Shown piece by piece: positions 31,853-41,315 of a stretch of 64,000 bases of DNA; positions within the stretch are counted from its first letter, which is position 1, and every line of letters begins with the position of its first letter. The notes under the pieces are model-generated. The model was not told the origin of the DNA and ran no database searches. It saw only the letters and a program-made list of their open reading frames with translations. This DNA comes from Lachnospiraceae bacterium KH1T2 (GTDB lineage: Bacteria; Bacillota; Clostridia; Lachnospirales; Lachnospiraceae), in assembly GCA_900114405.1 (NCBI GenBank), contig FOSY01000005.1:124001-188000 (forward strand), in the 5' to 3' direction. A program made the translations under genes and the position numbers.

Positions 31853-33799
31853 TCAATGCTCTCTCAGCCAGACTCTCATCTCATTTTCCCCTCTATTTCC
31901 CCATGCATAGTATGGAATTAGCTTAATACTCTGTCCCTCTATATCATACATTTTCTTATGCGTATAGAGTTGTCCGTTTCCTCTTTCTACTATCCTTTTT
32001 CCTTCAGTCCTGACAGAGATCACTCCATTCAAAAGCTCCGGTTCAAAGTTTTCCTTAAACACTGCATTTTCAAGCAATTCTATATTCTGCAGCGCTTCTC
32101 CATTATCGACTGATTCTGCGCAATATACCAGTGGACCTCTTGAGATACATACCTTACCCACATCTGCAGAGACCCTTGTATCTGCATAATTTCTCTCTAC
32201 GTACATAGGCATATTGAGACTGATCTCTGTCTGCTTATCTTCTGCATATACATGCCAATAACCATCTTCCTGAGCGACTTTTTCTTCCGCTCCGTCGATC
32301 TGACCGTATACATTATCAGCCCAGCCGGGTACTCTTAATGCAAGGTTAACTACCTTATATCCGTTCTTCTCTACTTTGAGCTTAACTGAGCCACTTTTTG
32401 GATAATCTGTTTCAAGTTTTATTTTTATCTTCTCACCATTTATGCTAAATTCTGCCTCAGATGCAATATAGAGATTTACAAAGATTTCTCCATCTTTTTC
32501 CATATAAATATAATCATCTACTGACGCAAGCATTCTTGCAAGATTTGGCGGACAGCATGCGCAGGCAAGCCATTCCGGCCTTACAGCCTTTACATGCGAC
32601 TTGGTCGGGTTCTTCCTTGACTGCTCAGGGTCAACCTCAAGCGGGTTAACATAGAAAAAGTGACGGCCATCCAATGCCATTCCGGCAAGTACAGTATTAT
32701 AAAGTGCTCTCTCCATCACATCTGCGTACTCGCCTTTTGCTTCAAGCTTAAGCATATTTTTGGCAAAAAATATCAGACCTACTGAAGCGCATGTCTCACA
32801 GTACATCGTATCATTAGGAAGATCATAATCGAGTGTAAAAGCTTCTCCATTAACTGTCGAGCCTATTCCACCGGTTATATACATACGTCTGTCAACTATA
32901 TTCCTCCATATCCTGCGACACGCCTCAGCAAGCTCTTCATCTCCATCCTCTCTTGCAAGATCCGCCATCGCAGTACAAAGATATATCTGCCGAACTGCAT
33001 GACCTTCCGCCGTTGACTGCTTTACCGGAGCTTCCTGAATCTGAAAATATGTATCATCTGCATGTCTCATGCCTTCAAATATAGGTGTCATACCCTTTTC
33101 TGCCTCATCCTGCTCAGCAAAAAATTTGTGGCATTCGCCTCTTACCCCGATAAAGTACTCACAAAGTCTGAGATATCTTTTTTCACCGGTCACTGCATAA
33201 AGTTTCATGAGACCTATCTCTACTTCCGGATGCCCGTCAGACCCATGAAGCTTTCCTTCCTCTGCTCCAAAATGCCTGTCTATGCAATCTGCAAGCCTGA
33301 TTGCCGTATCAAGCACCTTTTTATTGCCTGTGACCGCATAGTAAGCACATGCAGCTTCAAAAAAGTGGCCTGCACAATACAGCTCATGACTTTCCCTCAA
33401 AGTCATAAACTTCCTTTCAGGCTCTTTAATAATAAAGTATGTATCCAAATATCCATCCGGTTGCTGAGCCTCTGCTATAAGGTCAACTATATCATCTGCT
33501 TTTTTTCTGAGATCTTCATCATCATCTTCTCTTAGCACATATGCGGCTGCTTCGAGCCATTTATATACATCACTGTCCTGAAAAACATATCCATAAAATT
33601 CGCCCTTTGTACGACCTGCTGCAATCTTAAAATTCTCTATTGCATGACTTTTTTCATTAGGGATCGTATCATCTGCGCGTTCCCTCTCAATATTGATACC
33701 GCCTATATCATTGAGTACATTCCACTGATACGGTATCATCTCTTTTCTTACAAGATTGCGATAATTTTTCCAGAAATCTTCTGTGATCTTAACGTTCAT
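31853..33799 (-). CDS. GH127 beta-L-arabinofuranosidase
   Basis: This 648-residue protein is a GH127 (DUF1680) enzyme. The zinc-thiolate active site of the HypBA1 type is complete: the acid/base Glu in NGEAF (E319), E335 and C337 in CETC, and C415-C416 in ACACCPP. It removes terminal beta-L-arabinofuranose, as found on extensin-type glycoproteins. There is no signal peptide, so it acts inside on imported oligosaccharides. It is the last glycosidase of the importer operon, after GH51 and the DUF6171 gene, with an intercistronic hairpin before it. Confidence 0.93.
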   Translation of the reverse strand: MNVKITEDFWKNYRNLVRKEMIPYQWNVLNDIGGINIERERADDTIPNEKSHAIENFKIAAGRTKGEFYGYVFQDSDVYKWLEAAAYVLREDDDEDLRKKADDIVDLIAEAQQPDGYLDTYFIIKEPERKFMTLRESHELYCAGHFFEAACAYYAVTGNKKVLDTAIRLADCIDRHFGAEEGKLHGSDGHPEVEIGLMKLYAVTGEKRYLRLCEYFIGVRGECHKFFAEQDEAEKGMTPIFEGMRHADDTYFQIQEAPVKQSTAEGHAVRQIYLCTAMADLAREDGDEELAEACRRIWRNIVDRRMYITGGIGSTVNGEAFTLDYDLPNDTMYCETCASVGLIFFAKNMLKLEAKGEYADVMERALYNTVLAGMALDGRHFFYVNPLEVDPEQSRKNPTKSHVKAVRPEWLACACCPPNLARMLASVDDYIYMEKDGEIFVNLYIASEAEFSINGEKIKIKLETDYPKSGSVKLKVEKNGYKVVNLALRVPGWADNVYGQIDGAEEKVAQEDGYWHVYAEDKQTEISLNMPMYVERNYADTRVSADVGKVCISRGPLVYCAESVDNGEALQNIELLENAVFKENFEPELLNGVISVRTEGKRIVERGNGQLYTHKKMYDIEGQSIKLIPYYAWGNRGENEMRVWLREH

Positions 33800-33816
33800 A
33801 ATCCTTCTCCATATAT

Positions 33817-33851
33817 GTCAAAAGGGCATATCCTTCGATACGCCCTCTGAC
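33817..33851 (-). other. Intercistronic hairpin before GH127
   Basis: GTCAAAAGGGCATATC and GATACGCCCTCTGAC pair with a CTTC loop (GAAG on the minus strand). The minus strand continues TTTTGAC within the stem end. It may reduce read-through into GH127 or protect the upstream mRNA. Confidence 0.55.
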
Positions 33852-33873
33852 TGAAATCATTATAAGTTAAAGT

Positions 33874-34125
33874 TTATTTATCCCAAAGCCTGTGAGGGCA
33901 TTTTGAGCTTTTCATAGCAGCACGCAGTTCTACAAAACATCCACACGCCCTGCATGTACCTGCCAGAAGAGAATCACAATTTTCGCACTGAGTAAGTCTT
34001 TCGTCATAAACCCTGTCACTCGTGCGCTCATTTTTAGGAATCCCATCTATAAGCATCATGAAATTTTGACGGGTCTTCTCATCAGCCTGCTCATATGTCA
34101 GGCATCTTTTGCATTCTCTCAGCAT
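33874..34125 (-). CDS. DUF6171-family Cys-rich small protein
   Basis: The 83-residue protein has paired cysteines, CKRC near the start, CENC, and [13 protein letters not shown] followed by CPH, a pattern I associate with DUF6171 proteins of Lachnospiraceae. The spacing suggests one or two zinc sites. The start overlaps the GH51 stop by 7 nt, so it is translated with the glycosidase, although no link between this family and sugar use is known. The function is unknown. Confidence 0.78.
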   Translation of the reverse strand: MLRECKRCLTYEQADEKTRQNFMMLIDGIPKNERTSDRVYDERLTQCENCDSLLAGTCRACGCFVELRAAMKSSKCPHRLWDK

Positions 34126-35615
34126 ACCTTCAAAGAAACGACAGACATTGCAGGAAGCTTAACTGTAATATGACCATTTGACTCAATCTTGAAGTCAGTA
34201 TAGTCTGCAAGCTTAACCTTCTCTTTGTTTGTAAAGTCGTTGTGATCATGCATCTCACCTGTAAGAATTGATGCTTTTACTTCCTTAGCATTATATTCTA
34301 CCGGAATTACATCGATAGTCTCATCCTTATCGTCAGATGCATTTACCAAAGTAATATTAAGTGATCCATCTTCTGAAATTGAAACAGACTGTGAGATTTC
34401 AGGTATCTTGTCTGTTTCTGTTCCGATTACTTCATTTTCAATATAGCTTGCAAGAAGTTCTGCATCCTGATGATCCTTATACATGTCAAATACATGATAT
34501 GTAGGTGTAAGAAGCATATCTGCACCATCTGTAAGGATAACTGCCTGAAGTACATTTACAAGCTGTGCGATATTAGCCATCTGAACTCTGTCTGAGTGCT
34601 GGTTGAAGATATTAAGTGTCACACCTGCAACAATGGCATCTCTCATAGTGTTCTGCTGATAAAGGAAGCCAGGGTTTGTACCAGGCTCTACGCGGTACCA
34701 TGTACCCCACTCATCAACGATGAGACCGATTCTCTTCTCAGGATCATACTGATTAATGATATCACCATGTCTTGTAATAAGCTCATCCATGTAATAAGCC
34801 TTACGGATCGTCTCATAATACTCATTTCTGTCGAAATCAAGTGCAGAGCCCTTATTCTCCCATCCGCCCGGATGAACATAGTAATGAAGGGAAATTCCGC
34901 TGATAAGATCAGCCGGATATGTTCCTGACTTGCCAATTGTCTTCATTGTGGTCTCTGTCCAGTTATAATCATCAACATTAGGACCACCCATGATCTTATA
35001 CATCTTTTTATCTGTATAATTTCTGCAATATGTAGAATATCTTCTATATTCATTAGCATAATGCTCAGGGCGCATATTTCCGCCGCAGCCCCAGTTCTCG
35101 TTGCCTACGCCTATGAAATTAACATCCCAAGGCTCTTCATGACCATTTTTCTTACGAAGGTCAGCCATTGGAGATACTCCCTTAAAAGTAAGGTACTCTA
35201 CCCACTCGCTCATTTCCTGTACTGAGCCTGAGCCAACGTTCATATTTACATATGTTTCGCATCCAAGCTGGCGGCAAAGTTCCATGAACTCATGTGTTCC
35301 AAAGCTATTATCCTCAACAACACCACCCCAGTGAGTGTTGATCATCTTCTTACGTGTTTCCTTAGGACCTATACCGTCCTTCCAATGATACTCGTCTGCA
35401 AAGCATCCGCCCGGCCAGCGAAGTACCGGAATCTTGATTTTTTTCAATGCTTCAACAACATCTGTTCTCATTCCGTTTACATTAGGAATATCAGAATTTT
35501 CTCCAACATAAAGGCCTTCATAGATACATCTGCCGAGATGCTCTGAAAAATGGCCATATATCTCTTTATTTATATGAGACTTTTTCTCTATTGTATTAAT
35601 TACAAGTCTTTTCAT
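34119..35615 (-). CDS. abfA: GH51 alpha-L-arabinofuranosidase
   Basis: The 498-residue enzyme has the GH51 acid/base E173 in [11 protein letters not shown] and the nucleophile E302 in [10 protein letters not shown], plus the N-terminal [14 protein letters not shown] motif. It removes alpha-L-arabinofuranosyl units from arabino-oligosaccharides and arabinoxylan. No signal peptide is present, so it works on sugars brought in by the neighbouring CUT1 importer. The gene follows the second permease by about 83 nt with a hairpin between. Confidence 0.95.
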   Translation of the reverse strand: MKRLVINTIEKKSHINKEIYGHFSEHLGRCIYEGLYVGENSDIPNVNGMRTDVVEALKKIKIPVLRWPGGCFADEYHWKDGIGPKETRKKMINTHWGGVVEDNSFGTHEFMELCRQLGCETYVNMNVGSGSVQEMSEWVEYLTFKGVSPMADLRKKNGHEEPWDVNFIGVGNENWGCGGNMRPEHYANEYRRYSTYCRNYTDKKMYKIMGGPNVDDYNWTETTMKTIGKSGTYPADLISGISLHYYVHPGGWENKGSALDFDRNEYYETIRKAYYMDELITRHGDIINQYDPEKRIGLIVDEWGTWYRVEPGTNPGFLYQQNTMRDAIVAGVTLNIFNQHSDRVQMANIAQLVNVLQAVILTDGADMLLTPTYHVFDMYKDHQDAELLASYIENEVIGTETDKIPEISQSVSISEDGSLNITLVNASDDKDETIDVIPVEYNAKEVKASILTGEMHDHNDFTNKEKVKLADYTDFKIESNGHITVKLPAMSVVSLKVC

Positions 35616-35668
35616 TATAGATAATATCCTTTTCTTATTCTATAAATATAGCACTATGATATTTTATT

Positions 35669-35690
35669 GGGCCATGCCTGAGCATGACCC
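35669..35690 (-). other. Intercistronic hairpin after GH51
   Basis: GGG-C-CATGC and GCATG-A-CCC form a short stem, in the gap between the second permease stop (35699) and the GH51 start (35615). No U-tract. Probably an mRNA processing or stability element. Confidence 0.45.
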
Positions 35691-35698
35691 TCATTTTA

Positions 35699-36607
35699 TT
35701 AGCCCTTTACAGCACCTGCTGTCATTCCGTCTACGATATATTTCTGGAAGATCAGGAAAAGTACAAGTATAGGAACGATAGCCATCATTGAACCAGCGAT
35801 GAGCATATCATAGTTATTACCATATGGTGTAAGTAATGTATTAAGTCCAATAGTAAGTGTGAACTTAGAAGCACTTCTAAATACCATCAAAGGCCAGAGC
35901 ATGTTATTCCATGAACCCATTGCGCAGAGGATAGCCATAGCTGAGAATGCAGGCTTTACGATAGGCATCATGATCTTAACTGCGATGAAGTATTCGTTTG
36001 CACCATCAATTCTTCCGGCATCGAGAAGTTCTTTTGGAAGAGACTTCATATACTGATGGAAGAAGAAAATGGTTGAAGGTGCGCAAAGACCCGGAAGCAT
36101 TACGCCCCACATTGAGTCGATAAGATTCAATGCGATAACCTCCTTATAAAGAGGAAGCATAAGGATTTCAAAAGGAACCATCATTGTAGCGATTACAAGT
36201 ACAAATATAACTCTCTGAAGTTTGAACTCATACATGCTTATCGCATATGCAACAAAGTAACAGATAATAAGTGTAAGTACTACTGTTGTAACTGTGAGCA
36301 ACATTGAATTCTTAAACCACATCCAATATTTCATGGCATCAGGTCTGCCGCTGAAAAGGTAATTGTAGTTGTTAAGATTCATTGTGCTTATATCAAAACT
36401 GATACTAAGTCCTCTTCTTATCAGTTCACGACCCGGTCTGAATGAAGCAATGAGACCAGCCAGAAGAGGGAAAACAATTATAGCACTAAGTATGAAGAAA
36501 AATGCTGTTGCAAAGAATGTACCGATAGATCTTTTGACTTTCATTCCACCTTCAGTCTTCGAAACATTCTTTGCTGTAACTTCTTCAGCATTAAGAGTCT
36601 TTACCAT
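35699..36607 (-). CDS. CUT1 sugar ABC permease, MalG type
   Basis: The start at 36607 has AAGGAGG 9 nt before it, giving 302 residues. Six membrane helices are seen, with the EAA loop EYFIAVKIMMPIVKPAF contacting the ATPase (about 200-216, preceded by DAGRIDGAN). It is the second permease of the importer. No ATPase is encoded nearby; CUT1 systems in Firmicutes commonly share one MsmK-type ATPase encoded elsewhere. Confidence 0.92.
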   Translation of the reverse strand: MVKTLNAEEVTAKNVSKTEGGMKVKRSIGTFFATAFFFILSAIIVFPLLAGLIASFRPGRELIRRGLSISFDISTMNLNNYNYLFSGRPDAMKYWMWFKNSMLLTVTTVVLTLIICYFVAYAISMYEFKLQRVIFVLVIATMMVPFEILMLPLYKEVIALNLIDSMWGVMLPGLCAPSTIFFFHQYMKSLPKELLDAGRIDGANEYFIAVKIMMPIVKPAFSAMAILCAMGSWNNMLWPLMVFRSASKFTLTIGLNTLLTPYGNNYDMLIAGSMMAIVPILVLFLIFQKYIVDGMTAGAVKG

Positions 36608-36608
36608 A

Positions 36609-37505
36609 TCAGTCTTCCTCCTTCTTAAGAGTACCGTTGAAGAACAACTGTATAAAGTTAATAGCAAGGCCAATAACCATAAGAACTACACCTACAGCAC
36701 ATGCATATCCCATATCATTCTTCTCAATTCCTCGTTTATACAGGTATCCTACGATCGTAAGTCCGATATTGTTTGGTGAGCTGTTGCCTGACCATAACAT
36801 GAAACTCTCAAGGAACATTGAAAGACCTGCATAAATAGTGATAGTAAGTACATAGATTGATGTTGGTTTGATAAGCGGGATTGTTATGAACTTAAACTTC
36901 TGCCATGTTGTCGCACCATCGATATCAGCTGATTCATAAAGTGACTTATCAATTGACTTAAGACCTGAGAGGAAATAAAGCATATTTACTCCGGTCCATC
37001 TCCAACAGCAAAGGAGCAGAAGTGCAATTTCTGATGTCCACTTAACCTTAAGCCACTTCATTGTAGGCATATTCAGCATAGTCATGATCACATTAAGCTG
37101 ACCTGTCTTGTACTCTGAGAACATAAGTCTGAAAAGAGTACCGGAAATAACTACAGATGTAAGTGCCGGAATGTAAAGTACAGCCTTCCATACACCCTTT
37201 GCTTTGACAAGTCTTGAATCCATAAGCACTGCAAAAAGAAGTGGGAATGGGATCAAAAGAATACATGTAAAAATCATATACTCAAAACTGTTAAGTACTG
37301 CTATGTGGAATACACCATCTTTTAATAACTTTAAGTAATTTTTTGCTCCTATGAACTTTGTTGTGACAGCTCCTATATCCTGAAAGCTCATGATTATTGC
37401 ACTGATCAAAGGATAGATCCAAAAAATCACAAAGCTAAGTAGGAATGGAAGTGCAAATACATAAGGTGCGGTTTTCTCAGAACAAAGAAATTTTTTAACT
37501 TTCAT
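36609..37505 (-). CDS. CUT1 sugar ABC permease, MalF type
   Basis: The 298-residue protein has six helices and the EAA loop DGATTWQKFKFITIPLIKPT. It lies between the binding protein and the MalG-type permease genes and forms the channel with the latter. The importer is grouped with GH51 and GH127, so arabinose-containing oligosaccharides are the likely cargo. Confidence 0.92.
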   Translation of the reverse strand: MKVKKFLCSEKTAPYVFALPFLLSFVIFWIYPLISAIIMSFQDIGAVTTKFIGAKNYLKLLKDGVFHIAVLNSFEYMIFTCILLIPFPLLFAVLMDSRLVKAKGVWKAVLYIPALTSVVISGTLFRLMFSEYKTGQLNVIMTMLNMPTMKWLKVKWTSEIALLLLCCWRWTGVNMLYFLSGLKSIDKSLYESADIDGATTWQKFKFITIPLIKPTSIYVLTITIYAGLSMFLESFMLWSGNSSPNNIGLTIVGYLYKRGIEKNDMGYACAVGVVLMVIGLAINFIQLFFNGTLKKEED

Positions 37506-37545
37506 CGCACTTTTTCTCCTTTTTACTTCACTTGAAATAAGATAA

Positions 37546-37569
37546 CCGCAGGGCGTTGCTGCCCTGCGG
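37546..37569 (-). other. Intercistronic hairpin after the sugar-binding protein gene
   Basis: CCGCAGGGC and GCCCTGCGG form a perfect 9-bp stem with a 6-nt loop between the binding-protein and permease genes. Such stems often allow more binding protein than permease by protecting the upstream mRNA. Confidence 0.75.
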
Positions 37570-37599
37570 CCCTCTCAATTAAAACATATAAGTTTTCAA

Positions 37600-39036
37600 T
37601 TACTCATCGAGCTCGATTGCCTGCTGAGCCTCTGAAAGTGCATCATCTACGTTTGCACCATTCTCAAGAACTTCATTGAGTGTTGTTGTACACATCTGCT
37701 CATTGATAGTCGGGCTGATCTTTACTGTCATAATTGTACCGATCTGATCCTTGATGCTGTTAAGTACATCATATGGATAGTTGCGGAAGAATGTGTTGTA
37801 GTAGTTAGAATCATCATGTGCAAAAGCTTCATCTTCCCAAAGCGATGTATTACATACATCAAATCCAAGATCCTCCCAGATGAGCTTCTCACCTTCAGGA
37901 GACATCTTTGCAAAGCAAAGGAAATCAGCTGCAAGCTTCGGATCTGAAGACTGCTGTGTAACTACTGTACCTGTACCACCGATACCTACTGAACAATTCT
38001 GACCAGCTTCAAATACAGGACACTTTGTGATATACCAGTTACCCTTTTCATCAGGCATGTAGTTCTTAAATCTGCTCATGTACCACAGAGCCTTAGGGAA
38101 TGAAACAATATTGTGGTCAAGGATATTCTGATAGCCGGCTTCAAGATCTACATGTCCATCAGGTGAAACCTCTGCGATCTTATCGTTGAGCCATGACTGC
38201 TGCATGTTAAGCATCTTCTTAACAGACTCAAGCTCTACATTTGCTTTGCCATCAAATCCACCTGTCCAATCATCGCCATACTCAGCCATTGCAAGCCAGA
38301 GCCAGTCTGTTCCGCCTGTATCAACAGATGTGAAGTACTTTCCGTCCTGACCAACTGCTTCAACATACTTCTTACCAAGTGCTGTATAATCATCCCATGT
38401 AACTACATTATCAACATCTTCCTGAGTGATGCCATACTTCTCAAGTTCTGCCATGTTCCAGTACATTACAGTTGCACCAACATGGAAAGGAGCACCATAC
38501 TGCTTGCCGTCCTCGCCCTTGTATGCATCAAGTCTTGACTGAAGCATATCACCGGCATATGGAGTCATTGACTCATCAAGTGGATACAACCACTGATCAA
38601 CACCTTCATATACATTTGGAACCTGACCCATCTCTACATCACAAAGATCCGGTGCGCCTGAACCTGTCTGAAGAGACATAATGAGCTTCTGATGCATATC
38701 TGAATATGGATATGTAGTGAATGTGATCTGAATCTGACGATCCGGATTCTGCTCATTCCACTTTTCAAGCATTGATGCATAGAATGTGTTGTGAGCCTCT
38801 ACGAAAGACCACATCTGCATCTTTGTTCCATCTTCAGGACCTACTGTTGTAACAGCTTCAGGTTCTGCCTCTGTGCTCTCTGCTTCTTCGCCTGCTTCCT
38901 CGGCGCTTCCTGTACCTTCCTCAGCAGCTCCGTCTGTAACTGCTGACCCCTCAGGTGCGTTTACTGAACCGCAGCCTGCAAGAAGTGTAACTGACATTGC
39001 TGCGCTTATTAATACGCTTACCAGTTTCTTCTTCAT
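37600..39036 (-). CDS. Sugar-binding lipoprotein of the CUT1 importer
   Basis: The 478-residue protein has a lipoprotein signal (SVTLLAGC), an acidic Glu/Ala-rich linker (about 30-70) and a family 1 extracellular solute-binding domain from about residue 75 with many Trp and Tyr residues (MQMWSFVEAHNTFYA). It catches oligosaccharides outside the cell for the two permeases encoded next. It is the first gene of the importer-glycosidase operon and is expressed from the promoter at 39196-39224. Confidence 0.93.
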   Translation of the reverse strand: MKKKLVSVLISAAMSVTLLAGCGSVNAPEGSAVTDGAAEEGTGSAEEAGEEAESTEAEPEAVTTVGPEDGTKMQMWSFVEAHNTFYASMLEKWNEQNPDRQIQITFTTYPYSDMHQKLIMSLQTGSGAPDLCDVEMGQVPNVYEGVDQWLYPLDESMTPYAGDMLQSRLDAYKGEDGKQYGAPFHVGATVMYWNMAELEKYGITQEDVDNVVTWDDYTALGKKYVEAVGQDGKYFTSVDTGGTDWLWLAMAEYGDDWTGGFDGKANVELESVKKMLNMQQSWLNDKIAEVSPDGHVDLEAGYQNILDHNIVSFPKALWYMSRFKNYMPDEKGNWYITKCPVFEAGQNCSVGIGGTGTVVTQQSSDPKLAADFLCFAKMSPEGEKLIWEDLGFDVCNTSLWEDEAFAHDDSNYYNTFFRNYPYDVLNSIKDQIGTIMTVKISPTINEQMCTTTLNEVLENGANVDDALSEAQQAIELDE

Positions 39037-39195
39037 TTAGAAACCTCCTTAAATTTTGCCAAAACTCGCCTGCACAATATTATTTAATATGTACCCAAAT
39101 TATTTAGTTATTTCGAAAATTATTCGAGTGTCGCAATCAAACTTTTTTGTGCAACATGTTGAGTTTTTTGCGTTTCTTTTTCAATTTCTATAGTC

Positions 39196-39224
39196 AATAT
39201 ACTACTTTGGTTTGTACCTGTCAA
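39196..39224 (-). promoter_or_regulatory. Sigma-A promoter of the importer operon
   Basis: On the minus strand TTGACA (39219-39224) and TATATT (39196-39201) are 17 bp apart. The leader is about 150 nt. The operator at 39232-39247 ends 7 bp upstream of the -35. Confidence 0.82.
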
Positions 39225-39231
39225 TATACAA

Positions 39232-39247
39232 TTTAGTTTTTTCTAAA
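39232..39247. promoter_or_regulatory. TTTAG-N6-CTAAA operator, importer promoter
   Basis: TTTAGTTTTTTCTAAA, a 5-6-5 inverted repeat at about -50 relative to the importer start. The same motif recurs at 43867 and 43888 before the GH43 pair. Confidence 0.6.
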
Positions 39248-39353
39248 ATATATTTGCATTATCTAAAATTAAATTGAAACTAATCGACAGATGCTTTATA
39301 ATCATTTATAAAGGACAACTCTAAATAGCTTTGATAATAGGTTTTACTGAATG

Positions 39354-39369
39354 TTTGGTTTTTTCTAAA
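39354..39369. promoter_or_regulatory. TTTAG-N6-CTAAA operator, regulator promoter (one mismatch)
   Basis: TTTGGTTTTTTCTAAA matches the motif except one base. It lies about 67 nt before the regulator start codon, where autoregulation would be expected. Confidence 0.5.
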
Positions 39370-39435
39370 TCATTGCTGTTCTATATAATATAAAGCGAAA
39401 TATATAATATTAATATCAAACTGGAGGACATATAA

Positions 39436-40359
39436 ATGATTCACTTAAAATCTGTCGAGGAAGGCCGCGAGATATTTAAGGCGCTCGGTTCAGATATTCG
39501 TATAGAAATAATAAAAACACTTCTTGACAATGACCATATGAATATGAATGAGCTTGCATCACATCTTAAAATTACAAATGGTGCACTTACAAGCCATATA
39601 AAGAAGCTTGAAGAATGTGGAATCGTATCTACTTCTCAGGAAGCTTCAGGACACGGTAATCAAAAGATTTGCTCAGTTCATCTAGACTCTATCCTGATCG
39701 ATTTCAAGGGCAACGAAGTCGAGGATAAAAATGTATATCGTTCACATATAAGCATTGGGCAATATGGCGAATATGATGTATATCCTACATGCGGACTGGC
39801 TTCTTCAAAATCACTTATTGGTGAAGTTGACGATGCAAGATATTTTGCACATCCCGACAGAGGCTCTGCAGACATTCTCTGGTTTACACATGGCTATGTA
39901 GAATACATTGTCCCAAACTTTATCCCTTCTGATCAGAAGATCGACCAGATTTCATTTTCAATGGAATTAAGCTCAGAAGCTCCGGGCTGCAATGACAACT
40001 GGCCAAGTGACATTCATTTCATGCTTAATGGAAAGCCTATTGGAATGTGGACCTCTCCCGGTGATTTTGGCGGCACAAAGGGAATATTCACACCTGAATG
40101 GTGGTACCCGAACTGGAATCAGTATGGACTCTTAAAGAATCTTGTTATAAACCACAATGGTACATATATAGACGGACTGCGAATTTCCGACGTTACTATA
40201 GACAACTTTGAATTAAACTATAAAAGTCAGGTTCGTTTAAGACTTTCCGTCCCTGAGGACGCTACACATGTAGGCGGTCTCACAATATTTGGAAAGTCCT
40301 TCGGAAATTACCGTCAGGACATAGATGTTGCGATCTACTACTCTCCTATTAACAGCTGA
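39436..40359 (+). CDS. ArsR-type regulator with large beta-rich C-terminal domain
   Basis: The 307-residue protein has an N-terminal ArsR-like winged helix (about 10-85; FKALGSDIRIEIIKTL, then NELASHLKITNGALTSHIKKLEECGIV broken by turns). The rest, about 100-307, is rich in Trp, Tyr, Gly and Asp and looks like a beta-sandwich (for example EWWYPNWNQYG). It lacks the metal-binding Cys/His set of classical ArsR sensors. A sugar- or oligosaccharide-sensing role is likely from the aromatic-rich domain and from its divergent position next to the arabinoside importer. The TTTAG-N6-CTAAA sites are its probable targets. Confidence 0.82.
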   Translation: MIHLKSVEEGREIFKALGSDIRIEIIKTLLDNDHMNMNELASHLKITNGALTSHIKKLEECGIVSTSQEASGHGNQKICSVHLDSILIDFKGNEVEDKNVYRSHISIGQYGEYDVYPTCGLASSKSLIGEVDDARYFAHPDRGSADILWFTHGYVEYIVPNFIPSDQKIDQISFSMELSSEAPGCNDNWPSDIHFMLNGKPIGMWTSPGDFGGTKGIFTPEWWYPNWNQYGLLKNLVINHNGTYIDGLRISDVTIDNFELNYKSQVRLRLSVPEDATHVGGLTIFGKSFGNYRQDIDVAIYYSPINS

Positions 40360-40403
40360 TATTTACACCTTTGTCTTAATCTTTATAAAACACTGCAATA
40401 GAT

Positions 40404-40433
40404 GGGGCTGCCACCACGTGGCACCCCTTTTTT
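40404..40433 (+). terminator. Terminator of the ArsR-type regulator gene
   Basis: GGGG-C-TGCCAC and GTGGCA-C-CCC form a GC-rich stem followed by TTTTTT. It lies 45 nt after the stop codon. Confidence 0.88.
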
Positions 40434-40905
40434 AGTTATTTTTAATGTTTCTTTATTACATTCACGATTTGTCAATTCTCATAAATCATATTTCATTTTT
40501 CTTATACACACCTTGCCTCATTTTCTTTTTTCAAGCCATATCATTTTAGTACATTTAAACAAATGCTCCCCTTTGATATTTTTTTATCTTCTATATATTC
40601 AGCAAGTCATAGATTTTTGCAGCAAAGCTTCAAAAATCCCGCAAACAAGCCATTTAAATGCAGCTACGCTGCGGGCTTGTTTGCCGCTTGTTTTTTTGCT
40701 TTCAGACGGAACCCCCAGTAAATGCGTGTTCCTGTAATTTACGTACAAGAATTCATACATTATTTTTTATAACAAAATTTAAAAAGGGGGTTCACTTTTT
40801 ATTTTGTATACAGTATACTTAACAACATATTTTTGTTGAGCATCAAACACATCTATAATTTGATGATGATTTACATTAGAAACTATGATTAAGTAAGGAG
40901 AAAAA
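40434..40905. other. Non-coding gap with a long hairpin and a palindrome
   Basis: No convincing gene is present; an open frame from 40402 to 40737 lacks a ribosome binding site and runs through the terminator. The gap holds the stem GCAAACAAGCC/GGCTTGTTTGC (40641-40684) with a nested GCAGC/GCTGC, then GTTTTTTT on the + strand, and the doubled palindrome GTATAC-A-GTATAC (40806-40818) about 90 nt before cheY, which could be part of its control region. Confidence 0.6.
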
Positions 40906-41268
40906 ATGAGCAAAAAAGTTTTAATTGTTGATGACGCATCTTTCATGAGAACAATGCTTTCAGGAATACTTAAGGCCGGTGGCTATGAAGTAGTCGGAGA
41001 AGCATCAAACGGCAAAGAAGCAGTTACCCAGTATAAAGCTTTACAGCCCGACCTCGTAACTATGGATATAACAATGCCTGAGATGGACGGCCTTGAAGCA
41101 CTCAAAGCCATTAAAGCTGAAGATCCTTCTGCAACAGTTATCATGTGCTCTGCAATGGGTCAGCAGGCAATGGTTATCAGCGCTATCAAGAATGGCGCAA
41201 AGGATTTCATCGTTAAGCCTTTTGACGCAGAACATGTCATCGCATCTGTAAGCAAGCAGATCGGTTAA
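40906..41268 (+). CDS. cheY: CheY-like single-domain response regulator
   Basis: The 120-residue receiver has the acidic pair D9-D10, the phospho-acceptor D54 in VTMDITMPEMDG, a Ser in the switch position (MCSAMGQ) and the invariant Lys in VKPF. No output domain is attached. The MPEMDGLEALK and SAMGQQAMV segments fit the chemotaxis CheY group of Gram-positive bacteria. It would bind the flagellar switch or act as a phosphate sink. No other chemotaxis gene is near, and it has its own ribosome binding site and terminator. Confidence 0.9.
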   Translation: MSKKVLIVDDASFMRTMLSGILKAGGYEVVGEASNGKEAVTQYKALQPDLVTMDITMPEMDGLEALKAIKAEDPSATVIMCSAMGQQAMVISAIKNGAKDFIVKPFDAEHVIASVSKQIG

Positions 41269-41273
41269 AAAAA

Positions 41274-41315
41274 GAAAGCTGATGCAACTATTGGCAATGC
41301 ATCAGCTTTCTTTTT
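41274..41315. terminator. Bidirectional terminator between cheY and GH43
   Basis: GAAAGCTGATGCA and TGCATCAGCTTTC form a perfect 13-bp stem; TTTTT follows on the + strand and a T-run on the minus strand. It serves the convergent cheY and GH43 genes. Confidence 0.92.

Noticed and set aside
40402..40737. Possible 111-residue protein after the regulator gene
   Set aside because: It starts inside the regulator's terminator, has no ribosome binding site and its sequence is Phe/Leu/Ser-rich noise through an intergenic hairpin.
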